64,000 nt of DNA from Paenibacillus sp. XY044 (GTDB lineage Bacteria > Bacillota > Bacilli > Paenibacillales > Paenibacillaceae). Location of the stretch: the NCBI RefSeq assembly GCF_002257645.1, contig NZ_NQMO01000014.1, positions 1 to 64,000 on the forward strand, written 5' to 3'. This document shows, in pieces, positions 55,222 through 62,926 of the stretch. Below the pieces are notes generated by a model. That model did no database searches. It was given only the letters and a program-made list of their open reading frames with translations, and was not told the origin of the DNA. Numbering within the stretch: position 1 is the first letter of the stretch; each line of letters opens with the position of its first letter. The translations under genes were made by a program, and so were the position numbers.

Positions 55222-55247
55222 TTTGCATGGAACCGAAGCCATAGGCC

Positions 55248-55297
55248 AAGCACCCCCGCTTCACGGCAAAACGTGAAACTGGAGGGTGCTTTTTCTT
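55248..55297 (+). terminator. Terminator after the thioredoxin gene
   Basis: AAGCACCC with inner GCTTCACG pairs with CGTGAAAC and GGGTGCTT, then TTTTCTTTT. Confidence 0.85.
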
Positions 55298-55382
55298 TTG
55301 GAGCTCGGAAAATGACCAATTTCAAGCGTCGCCCCGTCCTGAATCCCCCAGATCAATCACGAATAAGCATCTCAGCCAAAAG

Positions 55383-55426
55383 CCCGCCGCGCGGGTTATT
55401 TGGCATGCGCCCGTTACGGGATTTTT
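55383..55426. promoter_or_regulatory. Two small hairpins in the rocD leader
   Basis: CCCGC-CGC-GCGGG at 55383-55395 and CCCG-TTA-CGGG at 55410-55420, the second followed by ATTTTTT. The second could weakly terminate. No sigma-54-type -24/-12 promoter, as used for roc genes in Bacillus subtilis, was found. Confidence 0.3.
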
Positions 55427-55475
55427 TACAAACATGAAATGAAAAAGAAAGCAATACACATAGGGTGAGAACACG

Positions 55476-56705
55476 ATGCCAAGAGAAGGATGTGCAGCCA
55501 TGGCAACGACAGACGAGATTCTGCAAATGATGGATGAGCACAGCGCCAACAATTACTATCCGCTGCCGATCGTTATTCATAAGGCAGAGGGCGTATGGGT
55601 CGAGGATCTGAACGGACATCGTTATATGGATATGCTCAGCGCATATTCCGCCCTCAATCACGGTCACAGGCACCCTAAAATCATGCAGGCGCTGCAGGAA
55701 CAGGCCGGCAAGGTTACCCTTACATCGCGGGCGTTTCAGAGCGAAGCGTTCGGACTTTTCGTGAGTAAGCTGGCGGCATATACCGGCAAGGACAAAATTT
55801 TGGCGATGAACACGGGCGCCGAAGCGGTAGAAACCGCGCTGAAAATGGCGAGGCGGTGGGGCTACCGGATCAAGGGCATTCCGGAAAATCAGGCCGAGAT
55901 CATCGTCTGTGCCGGCAACTTTCACGGCCGTACGCTGAGCATCACCTCATTTTCCTCCGAAGAGGCGTACAAACAGGATTTCGGGCCGTTCACGCCCGGT
56001 TTCAAGATCATCCCTTACGGCGATGCTTCCGCACTGGAGCAGGCCATTACACCGAACACGGCGGCTTTTCTCGTGGAGCCGATTCAGGGCGAGGCCGGGA
56101 TCGTGATGCCGCCTGAAGGCTATTTATCCAAGGTGCAGGAGCTGTGCCTCCATCATCAGGTCCTGCTGATGGCCGACGAAATTCAGACGGGGCTCGGAAG
56201 GACGGGACGCCGTTTTGCCTGCGATTGGGAGAACGTCGTTCCGGACGTGTACATCCTGGGCAAAGCTCTTGGCGGGGGCGTGCTGCCCATTTCCGCCGTC
56301 GCGGCAGACCGGGAGATCATGGACGTGTTTGAACCTGGATCGCACGGCTCGACCTTTGGCGGCAATCCTTTGGCTTCGGCGGTGGCGGCCGCTGCACTGG
56401 ATGTGCTGGAGGAGGAGAAGCTGGCGCAGCGCGCCGAAACGCTTGGACGCCTATTTATGAAAAAGCTTACATCGGTCTCCCATCCCGATATCGTCTCGGT
56501 CCGCGGGCGCGGCCTGTTGATCGGGCTGCAGCTGTCCGTACCGGCCAGACCCTACTGCGAGGCGCTGGCCCGCATCGGCCTATTATGCAAGGAAACCCAC
56601 GATACCACGATCCGGTTTGCGCCACCGCTCATCTTGTCCGAAGAAGAACTTGAATTTGCGCTCAGCCGAATTGGGGAGGTATTCACCGGACAAGGGAGGG
56701 CGTGA
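55476..56705 (+). CDS. rocD: Ornithine aminotransferase
   Basis: PLP enzyme of 409 residues that moves the delta-amino group of ornithine to 2-oxoglutarate, giving glutamate-5-semialdehyde. NNYYPLPIVIHKAEGVWVED near residues 24-43 is a strong family block. SAYSALNHGHRHPKI, MADEIQTGLGRTGRR and the PLP Lys in YILGKALGGG follow. A second ATG at 55500 is a possible start. First gene of the arginine/proline catabolic operon; the next gene starts seven bases after its stop. Confidence 0.94.
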   Translation: MPREGCAAMATTDEILQMMDEHSANNYYPLPIVIHKAEGVWVEDLNGHRYMDMLSAYSALNHGHRHPKIMQALQEQAGKVTLTSRAFQSEAFGLFVSKLAAYTGKDKILAMNTGAEAVETALKMARRWGYRIKGIPENQAEIIVCAGNFHGRTLSITSFSSEEAYKQDFGPFTPGFKIIPYGDASALEQAITPNTAAFLVEPIQGEAGIVMPPEGYLSKVQELCLHHQVLLMADEIQTGLGRTGRRFACDWENVVPDVYILGKALGGGVLPISAVAADREIMDVFEPGSHGSTFGGNPLASAVAAAALDVLEEEKLAQRAETLGRLFMKKLTSVSHPDIVSVRGRGLLIGLQLSVPARPYCEALARIGLLCKETHDTTIRFAPPLILSEEELEFALSRIGEVFTGQGRA

Positions 56706-56711
56706 GAACGT

Positions 56712-57611
56712 ATGGGCCAACCAACCATTTCGATTATCAGCGTACCGTTCGGTTACGGGGCGGGACGGCCGGGCAGTGAGCAGGGGCCGGACAGCATCCT
56801 GAAGTTCGGCCTGGTCAAAAAGCTGGAGCAGCTCGGCTACGACGTGGACGCCGGGCGGAGGATCCAGCTGCCTTCCAGCTTGAAGCCTTATCCCGTCACG
56901 CATATGAAGCATGTGGACCAGGTCATGGCGATCTGTTCGCAGCTGGCCCGGGAGGCTGCGGCGGCGGCATCGGCCGGCGGTGTCCCCCTCATTCTTGGGG
57001 GAGACCACAGCATTGCCATGGGCTCGCTGGCCGGGCTCAGCCGACGCTACCCGAACATGGGCGTCATTTGGGTGGACGCCCATTCCGACTTGAACACGGA
57101 GATCACCAGCCCATCCGGCAATATGCACGGCATTCCCCTGGCAGCCGCCTTCGGCCTGACGCAGCTGAAGCTGACGCAAGTCCTGTCAGGCGCCGTCCAT
57201 CTGAAGCCGGAGAACTGCGTCATCATCGGGGCCCGTGATCTGGACCGGGACGAGAAGACGCTGATCCGCTCGCGGGGCATAACCTGCTTCACGATGTACG
57301 AGATCGACCGGCTTGGCATCGAGCATGTCGTGCAGGAGGCGCTGCGGATCGCCGGGACCGGCACGGACGGTCTGCACGTCAGCTTCGACATCGACAGCGT
57401 CGATCCGTTTGAGGCTCCCGGGACGGGCACGCCAGTCCGCGGCGGGCTCAGCTACCGCGAGGCTCATTTGATCATGGAGCTGATGAGCGAGTCCGGCCTC
57501 GTCACGTCCGCGGATATGGTGGAGGTCAATCCCAGCCTCGACCGGAACAACCAGACGTCGAAGCTGGCGGTGGAGCTGCTGTGCTCCTTGTTCGGCAGCC
57601 GGATTTTGTAG
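56712..57611 (+). CDS. rocF: Arginase
   Basis: Manganese enzyme of 299 residues that hydrolyses arginine to ornithine and urea. The ureohydrolase metal ligands are all present: GGDHSIAMG (His near 97), WVDAHSDLNT (Asp-His-Asp near 120) and SFDIDSVDP (Asp near 225). The specificity loop SPSGNMHG is intact. AGGGAGGG precedes the ATG. Together with rocD and rocA it turns arginine into glutamate. Confidence 0.96.
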   Translation: MGQPTISIISVPFGYGAGRPGSEQGPDSILKFGLVKKLEQLGYDVDAGRRIQLPSSLKPYPVTHMKHVDQVMAICSQLAREAAAAASAGGVPLILGGDHSIAMGSLAGLSRRYPNMGVIWVDAHSDLNTEITSPSGNMHGIPLAAAFGLTQLKLTQVLSGAVHLKPENCVIIGARDLDRDEKTLIRSRGITCFTMYEIDRLGIEHVVQEALRIAGTGTDGLHVSFDIDSVDPFEAPGTGTPVRGGLSYREAHLIMELMSESGLVTSADMVEVNPSLDRNNQTSKLAVELLCSLFGSRIL

Positions 57612-57629
57612 GCGAAGGGAGGCGTCTCC

Positions 57630-58544
57630 TTGGAGAAAGCCATGAAGTCTTTGTTTTTGACGCTGGCCAAAAACCGGGCGGCGAACCGCTGGGCCAAACG
57701 GTATGGACTCCGGCTCGGGGCCAGGCGCTTCGTTGCGGGCGAGACGATCGAGCATGCGATCGACGCCGTCCGCAAGCTGAATGCCAGCGGGCGGATGGCC
57801 ACCCTCGATTACCTGGGGGAGTTCACGAGCAGCGAGGAGGAGGTGCGCGAGACGGCCGACATGTGCCTCAAGACGCTGGATGCGATCCACCGGTCCAAGG
57901 TGCAGGCCAACCTGTCGCTCAAGCTGACGTCCCTCGGCCTGGATTTGAGCCCGGACCTGTGCTTTGAGCTGATGCGGAGAATTTTGGCCAGGGCACAGAG
58001 CTACCGATTGTTCGTGCGGATCGACATGGAGGACCATACCCACTGCCAGCCGGCGATCGACATGCTGAAGAAGCTGCGGGGCGGTTATGACAATGTGGGC
58101 ATCGTCATCCAATCGTATTTGTACCGGTCGGAGGAGGATGTGAAGGAACTGGGCGCCCAAAGGGTCAATCTTCGCCTGGTGAAAGGGGCGTACAAGGAGC
58201 CCGCAAGCGTCGCGTATCCCCGCAAGGAAGACGTGGACGACAACCTGATCCGCTTGATCAAAATGCATCTGCAGTCCGGCAGCTATACGGCGATCGCCAG
58301 CCACGACGAGCGAATCCTCAGCGAGGCAAAACGGTTCATCGAAGAGGAGGGCATTCCGCGCTCCCGCTTCGAATTTCAGATGCTGTACGGCATCTGCGAG
58401 GAACTGCAGCTGAAGCTTGTCGAGGAGGGCTACCGGTTCCGGGTATACGTCCCGTTCGGTATGGACTGGTTCGGATATTTCATGCGCAGGCTCGCGGAAC
58501 GGCCGGCCAATGTATGGTTTGTGCTCAAAAATACCTTTAAGTAA
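57630..58544 (+). CDS. Proline dehydrogenase
   Basis: FAD-dependent monofunctional proline dehydrogenase of 304 residues that oxidises proline to pyrroline-5-carboxylate and passes electrons to the membrane. Barrel motifs include NLSLKLTSLGLDL, RIDMEDHTHCQP and VNLRLVKGAYKEP (near residue 190). ATHDER-like ASHDERIL and the C-terminal YVPFGMDWFGYFMRRLAERP with the proline-binding Arg pair are also seen. The TTG start at 57630 follows GGGAGG by seven bases. It merges proline breakdown into the arginine operon. Confidence 0.94.
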   Translation: MEKAMKSLFLTLAKNRAANRWAKRYGLRLGARRFVAGETIEHAIDAVRKLNASGRMATLDYLGEFTSSEEEVRETADMCLKTLDAIHRSKVQANLSLKLTSLGLDLSPDLCFELMRRILARAQSYRLFVRIDMEDHTHCQPAIDMLKKLRGGYDNVGIVIQSYLYRSEEDVKELGAQRVNLRLVKGAYKEPASVAYPRKEDVDDNLIRLIKMHLQSGSYTAIASHDERILSEAKRFIEEEGIPRSRFEFQMLYGICEELQLKLVEEGYRFRVYVPFGMDWFGYFMRRLAERPANVWFVLKNTFK

Positions 58545-58562
58545 AAAAGGAGTGAGGTAGCC

Positions 58563-60134
58563 ATGAACTCGTTTGCCCGAAGCGCGGCGTTTCAAAACGA
58601 GCCTTTCACCGATTTTAACCAGCCTGAGCATCGCGAAGCTTTTCTGAAAGCTTTGGCCGCCGTCAAAAGTCAGGTGGGCCGGCGTTATCCTGTCGTGATC
58701 GGGGGAAAAGAGGTATACACGGAGCAGGAGCTGGTTTCGCAAAATCCCGGCCATGTGCGGGAAGTGGTCGGCTTGGTGAGCCAGGCCGGTACCGACTTGG
58801 CGGAACAGGCGATGCAGCAGGCGCAGAAGTCTTTTACCACCTGGAAAAGAACGACGGCAACCGAGCGGGCGGCGCTGCTGCTCAAGGCGGCTTCCCTGCT
58901 GCGCCAGCGCAAGCACGAGTTCTCCGCCTGGATGGTGGTAGAGGCCGGCAAAAACTGGGCCGAGGCCGATGCGGATACGGCGGAAGCGATCGATTTTATG
59001 GAGTATTACGCCAGGGAGACCGTCCGGCTCAGCGAGACGTCGCTGCATCAGCCGCTGACGAGGGTGCCGGGAGAAGAGAACCGCCTGCAGTACATCCCGC
59101 TAGGGGTCGGCGTTATCATCCCGCCGTGGAATTTTCCGCTGGCCATATGCGCCGGCATGACGACGGCCGCAGTGGTGACCGGCAACACGGTCCTGCTCAA
59201 ACCGGCATCCAACACGTCCGTCATCGCCTACCAGTTCTTCAACCTGATGAAGGAAGCCGGATTTCCGGACGGGGTCATCAACTTTGTTCCGGGAAGCGGC
59301 GCCGTCATCGGCGATTACCTGACGACGCATCCGCAGACCCGGTTCATCAGCTTCACGGGCTCGAAGGAGGTCGGCTTGCGGATCAACAAGCTGGCTGCGG
59401 AGCAGGCCGAGGGGCAGATTTGGATCAAACGGGTCGTCGCCGAGATGGGCGGCAAGGACGGCATCGTGGTGGACGAGACGGCGGACCTGGAAGCAGCCGC
59501 GAAGGCAATCGTGGTATCGGCCTTTGGCTACCAAGGGCAGAAGTGCTCCGCCGGGTCGAGGGCGATTATCGTCGAGTCTGTCTATGATCATGTGCTTGCC
59601 CGCGTGACGGAGCTGACCAACCTGCTGGAGGTGGGGCCTGCGGAGGATAACGCGCCGGTCGGACCGGTCATTGACGAGAAGTCGCGGGACAAAATTCTGG
59701 AGTACATTGGGATTGGCAGGGAAGAGGGAAGCCTCGTCACCGGCGGGGAACAGGTCGGGGAAAACGGGTATTATATCCGGCCCGCTGTCTTTACCGATGT
59801 GCCGGTCAAGGGCCGGATCATGCAGGAGGAGATCTTCGGGCCGGTGCTCGCAGTGGTGCCGGCACGAGATTGGGAGGAAGCGATCGAAATTTATAACGAT
59901 ACCGAGTTCGGATTGACCGGCTCGTTCTTTTCGACGGACGAGAGCCGGATCTCGGCTGCTCAGGAGCGCATGCACTGCGGTAATTTGTACGTCAACCGCA
60001 AGTGTACCGGCGCGCTCGTAGGCGGCCAACCCTTCGGCGGCTTCAACATGTCCGGGACCGACTCGAAAGCGGGCGGACATGATTACCTGCTGCTGTTCAC
60101 CCAGGCGAAGGTGACGTCCCGCAAGCTGCCCTGA
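58563..60134 (+). CDS. rocA: L-glutamate gamma-semialdehyde dehydrogenase
   Basis: NAD-dependent aldehyde dehydrogenase of 523 residues (1-pyrroline-5-carboxylate dehydrogenase) that makes glutamate. It shows GVGVIIPPWNFPLAI (near residue 180), cofactor loop FTGSKEVG, the general-base Glu in AEMGGKDGIVV and the catalytic Cys in GYQGQKCSAGSR (near 325). The C-terminal YVNRKCTGALVGGQPFGG is specific to this subfamily. AAAAAGGAG precedes the ATG. It is the common last step of the arginine and proline branches and ends at a terminator. Confidence 0.97.
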   Translation: MNSFARSAAFQNEPFTDFNQPEHREAFLKALAAVKSQVGRRYPVVIGGKEVYTEQELVSQNPGHVREVVGLVSQAGTDLAEQAMQQAQKSFTTWKRTTATERAALLLKAASLLRQRKHEFSAWMVVEAGKNWAEADADTAEAIDFMEYYARETVRLSETSLHQPLTRVPGEENRLQYIPLGVGVIIPPWNFPLAICAGMTTAAVVTGNTVLLKPASNTSVIAYQFFNLMKEAGFPDGVINFVPGSGAVIGDYLTTHPQTRFISFTGSKEVGLRINKLAAEQAEGQIWIKRVVAEMGGKDGIVVDETADLEAAAKAIVVSAFGYQGQKCSAGSRAIIVESVYDHVLARVTELTNLLEVGPAEDNAPVGPVIDEKSRDKILEYIGIGREEGSLVTGGEQVGENGYYIRPAVFTDVPVKGRIMQEEIFGPVLAVVPARDWEEAIEIYNDTEFGLTGSFFSTDESRISAAQERMHCGNLYVNRKCTGALVGGQPFGGFNMSGTDSKAGGHDYLLLFTQAKVTSRKLP

Positions 60135-60162
60135 GCATGCACCGCATGGCAGGAACAAATGA

Positions 60163-60214
60163 CAAAGCACCCAGTATCTCCGGCGGTTCGCCGTGAATAC
60201 AGGGTGCTTTATTG
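60163..60214 (+). terminator. Terminator of the roc operon
   Basis: AAAGCACCC pairs with GGGTGCTTT; an inner CGGCG/CGCCG stem extends it. Followed by ATTGGGTTTG. Confidence 0.8.
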
Positions 60215-60300
60215 GGTTTGTTTTCGATAGTTACAGTGCTGCTAGGGCCCATTCAATCCCGGTTCTAACCTATTGATCCGGGTCCCTCTTATGAGGGCGA

Positions 60301-60756
60301 TCACTGTGCCTTCCGCTCATTCCGCTGCAGCTGAATGAGTTCGCCGAGTTGGCGGATCGTGTCCAGCAGATGGTCGGTTTCTTCGTCCGTCAAATTTCCC
60401 AACGTCTCGACGATCCGGACCGCGCTCATTTCCGCCAGCTTTTTCAGCAGCGCAGAACCCTTGTCCGTAATGGAGATGTTGACAAACCGGCGGTCCTGCT
60501 CGCTGCGGCTGCGCACGATAAGATCTTCCTGCTCCAGCTTGTCGCAGATTTGCGTAATGGCGCTGGTGGTCAGGCCGGTGACCTTGACGATGTCCGTGCC
60601 GCGCTGGCTGCCGAAATTTTGCAAATATTGAAGTATGAACGATTCTGTCGTACTTAGCTTCACCTGGCGAACCAAACCGGCATAATCTATGATTCTTGGA
60701 AGTCTGTCCATCAATTCAAAATATCGGGTCGCTAATTCTGTAGATGTAGAATGCAA
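60301..60756 (-). CDS. MarR-family transcriptional regulator
   Basis: A 151-residue winged-helix regulator. SFILQYLQNFGSQRGTDIVK and GLTTSAITQICDKLEQE (recognition helix, residues about 65-81), then SEQDRRFVNISITDKG (wing). A TTG start at 60756 with AGGAGGGAG nine bases upstream fits the family length; an ATG at 60837 would add an unmatched 27 residues. The plus-strand promoter and palindrome at 60.90-60.98 kb may be its operator. Confidence 0.85.
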   Translation of the reverse strand: MHSTSTELATRYFELMDRLPRIIDYAGLVRQVKLSTTESFILQYLQNFGSQRGTDIVKVTGLTTSAITQICDKLEQEDLIVRSRSEQDRRFVNISITDKGSALLKKLAEMSAVRIVETLGNLTDEETDHLLDTIRQLGELIQLQRNERKAQ

Positions 60757-60900
60757 ATTAATCTCCCTCCTGGAGGCAACGGACAAGCCGGCAGGCTCGA
60801 AACGTCCGTTCATGCATTTAATAGGTCCTAATGACATGTTAGTTTGATTTTAAGATACCGTCAACATTCGCCGGATGGGTTCCATGGGGACGGTATGTGC

Positions 60901-60930
60901 TTGACAAACCGCGCGTGGAAGATATATACT
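60901..60930 (+). promoter_or_regulatory. Strong sigma-A promoter
   Basis: TTGACA (60901-60906) is a perfect -35, followed by an 18-base spacer and TATACT (60925-60930). It points away from the MarR gene toward a region with no ORF before the terminator at 61079. Confidence 0.7.
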
Positions 60931-60936
60931 TTTCCG

Positions 60937-61106
60937 TGCACTTATTAAAAGTAAGCTTATATCCAATAAGCTCTTACTTATCAATCGATAGGATTATGTG
61001 ATCCGAATGTGCAACCATTCATTCGCTTAATTCGACATCGATTACTCTCTTTATAACTCTCAGGATTCCATTGTTATGGCAGCCGCGACGCGGCTGCTCT
61101 TTTTTA
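60937..61106 (+). ncRNA. Candidate structured small RNA
   Basis: Between a strong promoter and a strong terminator lie about 170 bases without a coding frame. A bulged hairpin at 60949-60979 (AAGTAAG/CTTACTT) is followed by a three-way junction. Its closing helix is AATCGAT (60983-60989) with ATCGATT (61037-61043), enclosing hairpins GGAT-TATGTG-ATCC (60991-61004) and GAATG-TGCAAC-CATTC (61005-61020). The terminator hairpin follows. It does not match a riboswitch class I know. Confidence 0.5.
61079..61106 (+). terminator. Terminator of the candidate small RNA
   Basis: GCAGCCGC-GAC-GCGGCTGC followed by TCTTTTTTA. Confidence 0.88.
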
Positions 61107-61230
61107 TTGCCTTGCAAGTTCCTTTAGGCGGCAGGGACAGAATTAAGAAGCTATCAAAAAAAGGTAAGAAAAACGTCTATCGACGTACCTTCAAAGAAGA
61201 CAGACCGCGTCTAGAGAAAGTTTTTCTTGC

Positions 61231-61274
61231 GAGATCAGGAAGCAGAAGCTCCGAAACATATACTTTCTGATCTC
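61231..61274. repeat. Inverted repeat upstream of the TetR gene
   Basis: GAGATCAGGAAG pairs with CTTTCTGATCTC (one mismatch) around a 20-base loop, just before the TetR promoter. No T-run follows on the plus strand, so it is not a clear terminator. Confidence 0.45.
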
Positions 61275-61286
61275 TTAAAAAAAGGA

Positions 61287-61315
61287 TTGACGGAAAGGTA
61301 ACCGTTGGTTATATT
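61287..61315 (+). promoter_or_regulatory. Promoter of the TetR gene
   Basis: TTGACG (61287-61292), 17 bases, TATATT (61310-61315). The first TetR operator copy lies between and over these boxes. Confidence 0.65.
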
Positions 61316-61347
61316 TATGGCATACAGTTAAAGTAACCAGTGGTTAT
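61298..61347. promoter_or_regulatory. TetR operator pair
   Basis: GTAACCGTTGGTTAT (61298-61312) and GTAACCAGTGGTTAT (61333-61347) are near-palindromes 35 bases apart, one over the promoter and one downstream. AACC/GGTT half-sites suit a TetR dimer. Confidence 0.65.
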
Positions 61348-61378
61348 TTAATAATGGCGGAAAGGAACAAACATCCAG

Positions 61379-62008
61379 ATGCCCAGAAAAAAGCAAGTTC
61401 GATCCGAACAAACCAAACAAGACATTTTGAATGCGGCAGGCAGCCTTTTCGCCGCCAAAGGGTACGATGCCGTCACCATGAGGGAAGTGGCGAAGGAAGC
61501 CGGCTGCTCCCATACGGCGATCTACATTTATTTTGAAGATAAGGAGGAGCTGCTTCACGAACTGTCCATACCGGCGCTAATGGAACTGCGGCTTCAGATC
61601 GAGGAGAAGCTGTCCGGGAAGCTGGAGCCGGAAGAAGCGTTGAGGCAAATCAGCCTGGGTTTTATCCGCTTTTGCCTGATTCACCGCAATATGCACCGCA
61701 TCTTTTTCGAGGCACGTTCCGTAAGGGTGGACGAAGCGGAGCCCGAACTTGAGATTAACCACGTCCGCAACGGGATGTTCCGTCTGCTGATGCAGGCTGT
61801 CCAGCAGTGTCTGGATTTGCCGGAGGGAAGCGAGCGGCTGCTGTCGGCCACCCGAATTTATTTCTATCTGCTCCATGGCATTGTGGGCACTTATCAGTTT
61901 TCCGAAGAATCGGCCGAGGAACTGATGGATCGTCTGCTTCCCACGTTTCGTGAAGCGATCGAGGTTTTGCTGTTGGGCTTCCGTGCGCAACACGCGCCGG
62001 ATGAATAA
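61379..62008 (+). CDS. TetR-family transcriptional regulator
   Basis: A 209-residue regulator. The N-terminal TetR helix-turn-helix is QDILNAAGSLFAAKGYDAVT, then MREVAKEAGCSHTAIYIYFEDKEEL (residues about 12-55). A helical ligand domain with the TetR_C-like pattern follows. It probably represses its own gene and the two membrane-protein genes that follow; two operator-like palindromes overlap its promoter. The inducer is unknown. Confidence 0.93.
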   Translation: MPRKKQVRSEQTKQDILNAAGSLFAAKGYDAVTMREVAKEAGCSHTAIYIYFEDKEELLHELSIPALMELRLQIEEKLSGKLEPEEALRQISLGFIRFCLIHRNMHRIFFEARSVRVDEAEPELEINHVRNGMFRLLMQAVQQCLDLPEGSERLLSATRIYFYLLHGIVGTYQFSEESAEELMDRLLPTFREAIEVLLLGFRAQHAPDE

Positions 62009-62033
62009 GGATCCGAAAAGGAGAGGTTGATGG

Positions 62034-62126
62034 ATGAGCTTTATCGTTCTGATGCTTATGTTTACGGTGGTCTGCGGCTGGCTGGATTCCCGAATCGGCC
62101 GGACGACGCGAAAGGAGGGGAAGTAA
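62034..62126 (+). CDS. Small single-pass membrane protein (30 aa)
   Basis: ATG at 62034 encodes a hydrophobic helix (FIVLMLMFTVVCGWL) followed by a basic tail (RIGRTTRKEGK), stopping two bases before the next gene. GGAGAGG lies about ten bases upstream. The ribosome site AAAGGAGGGG of the next gene lies within its last codons. This layout fits a true small membrane protein coupled to the downstream gene, but its short length leaves doubt. Confidence 0.5.
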   Translation: MSFIVLMLMFTVVCGWLDSRIGRTTRKEGK

Positions 62127-62127
62127 A

Positions 62128-62718
62128 ATGTTCGCAGGTCATTTTGGAATCGGCGCCGCGGTCAAAGCTGTAAGTCCCAAGACTCCGCTATGGGCGATCA
62201 TGCTGGGCACGCAGCTGCTCGACGTCATTTTTGTGCCGCTGCTGCTTACGGGAATTGAAACCTCCGTAGAAACGGATGGTGGAGGATACGGCGGAGCCGT
62301 TATCCATGCAGACTATACGCATTCCCTGGTCGGTGCGCTGATCATCGCCTTGCTTGCCGGCGCTGCGGCATGGAAACTATGGGGAAAGCGGAGTGCGGGG
62401 GTCATCGGCGGCGTGGTCTTCAGCCACTGGCTGCTCGATCTGCTGGTGCACCGGAGCGACATGCCGATCTTGCCGGGAAATCTGGGGTCACTGCCTCTGA
62501 TGGGGTTCGGCTTATGGAAATGGCCTTTCATCAGTGGCGCTTTGGAAGTTCTTCTTATTGTCGTGGGTACGGTCATGTATTACCGGTCATTGCGATTAAG
62601 AGCACGGAGTGCGCCGAAAATGCCGGGACGCGCAGAACCTGCCAAAGCGGTATGGGCTGCTGCGGTAATGGCCGTCTTGCTGATGGGATCGTTTATTTCA
62701 GATCTGATCGGTATTTAA
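62128..62718 (+). CDS. YdjM-like membrane-bound metal-dependent hydrolase family protein
   Basis: A 196-residue membrane protein with about five helices and conserved His/Asp positions: HFGIGAAVK, QLLDVIFVPL, DYTHSLVGAL and FSHWLLDLLVHRSD (residues about 105-118). The spread of His and Asp resembles the LexA-regulated YdjM family of predicted metal-dependent hydrolases. The activity is not known. AAAGGAGGGG precedes the ATG. It sits under the TetR gene and the 30-residue protein in an apparent operon. Confidence 0.75.
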   Translation: MFAGHFGIGAAVKAVSPKTPLWAIMLGTQLLDVIFVPLLLTGIETSVETDGGGYGGAVIHADYTHSLVGALIIALLAGAAAWKLWGKRSAGVIGGVVFSHWLLDLLVHRSDMPILPGNLGSLPLMGFGLWKWPFISGALEVLLIVVGTVMYYRSLRLRARSAPKMPGRAEPAKAVWAAAVMAVLLMGSFISDLIGI

Positions 62719-62802
62719 TCTGACTTGCGCTTCGCTGAAATTTTGATTTCCCGGTCTGCCTGGCCACTAGTTGTTTTGGCGCTTTTGTTCTCGGACAAAT
62801 AA

Positions 62803-62830
62803 TTCCAATAAACTTTATCGGATTTATAAT
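62803..62830 (+). promoter_or_regulatory. Possible sigma-A promoter of metY
   Basis: TTCCAA (62803-62808), 16 bases, perfect TATAAT (62825-62830), about 95 bases before metY. A hairpin TGTGGAA-TCAT-TTTCCACA (62885-62903) lies between it and the ribosome site. No S-box or T-box features are seen. Confidence 0.5.
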
Positions 62831-62926
62831 ATTTTGCTTCTTTTCAAACCTCACAAAGTATGAGAAAATATGAAAAAATTCGCGTGTGGAATCATTTTCC
62901 ACAGTCACATGAAGGAGGATCCACCT

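Noticed and set aside
55398..55420. A sigma-54-type -24/-12 promoter for rocD around TTGGCATGCGCCCGTTACG
   Set aside because: The GG-N10-GC spacing needed for this promoter class is not met.
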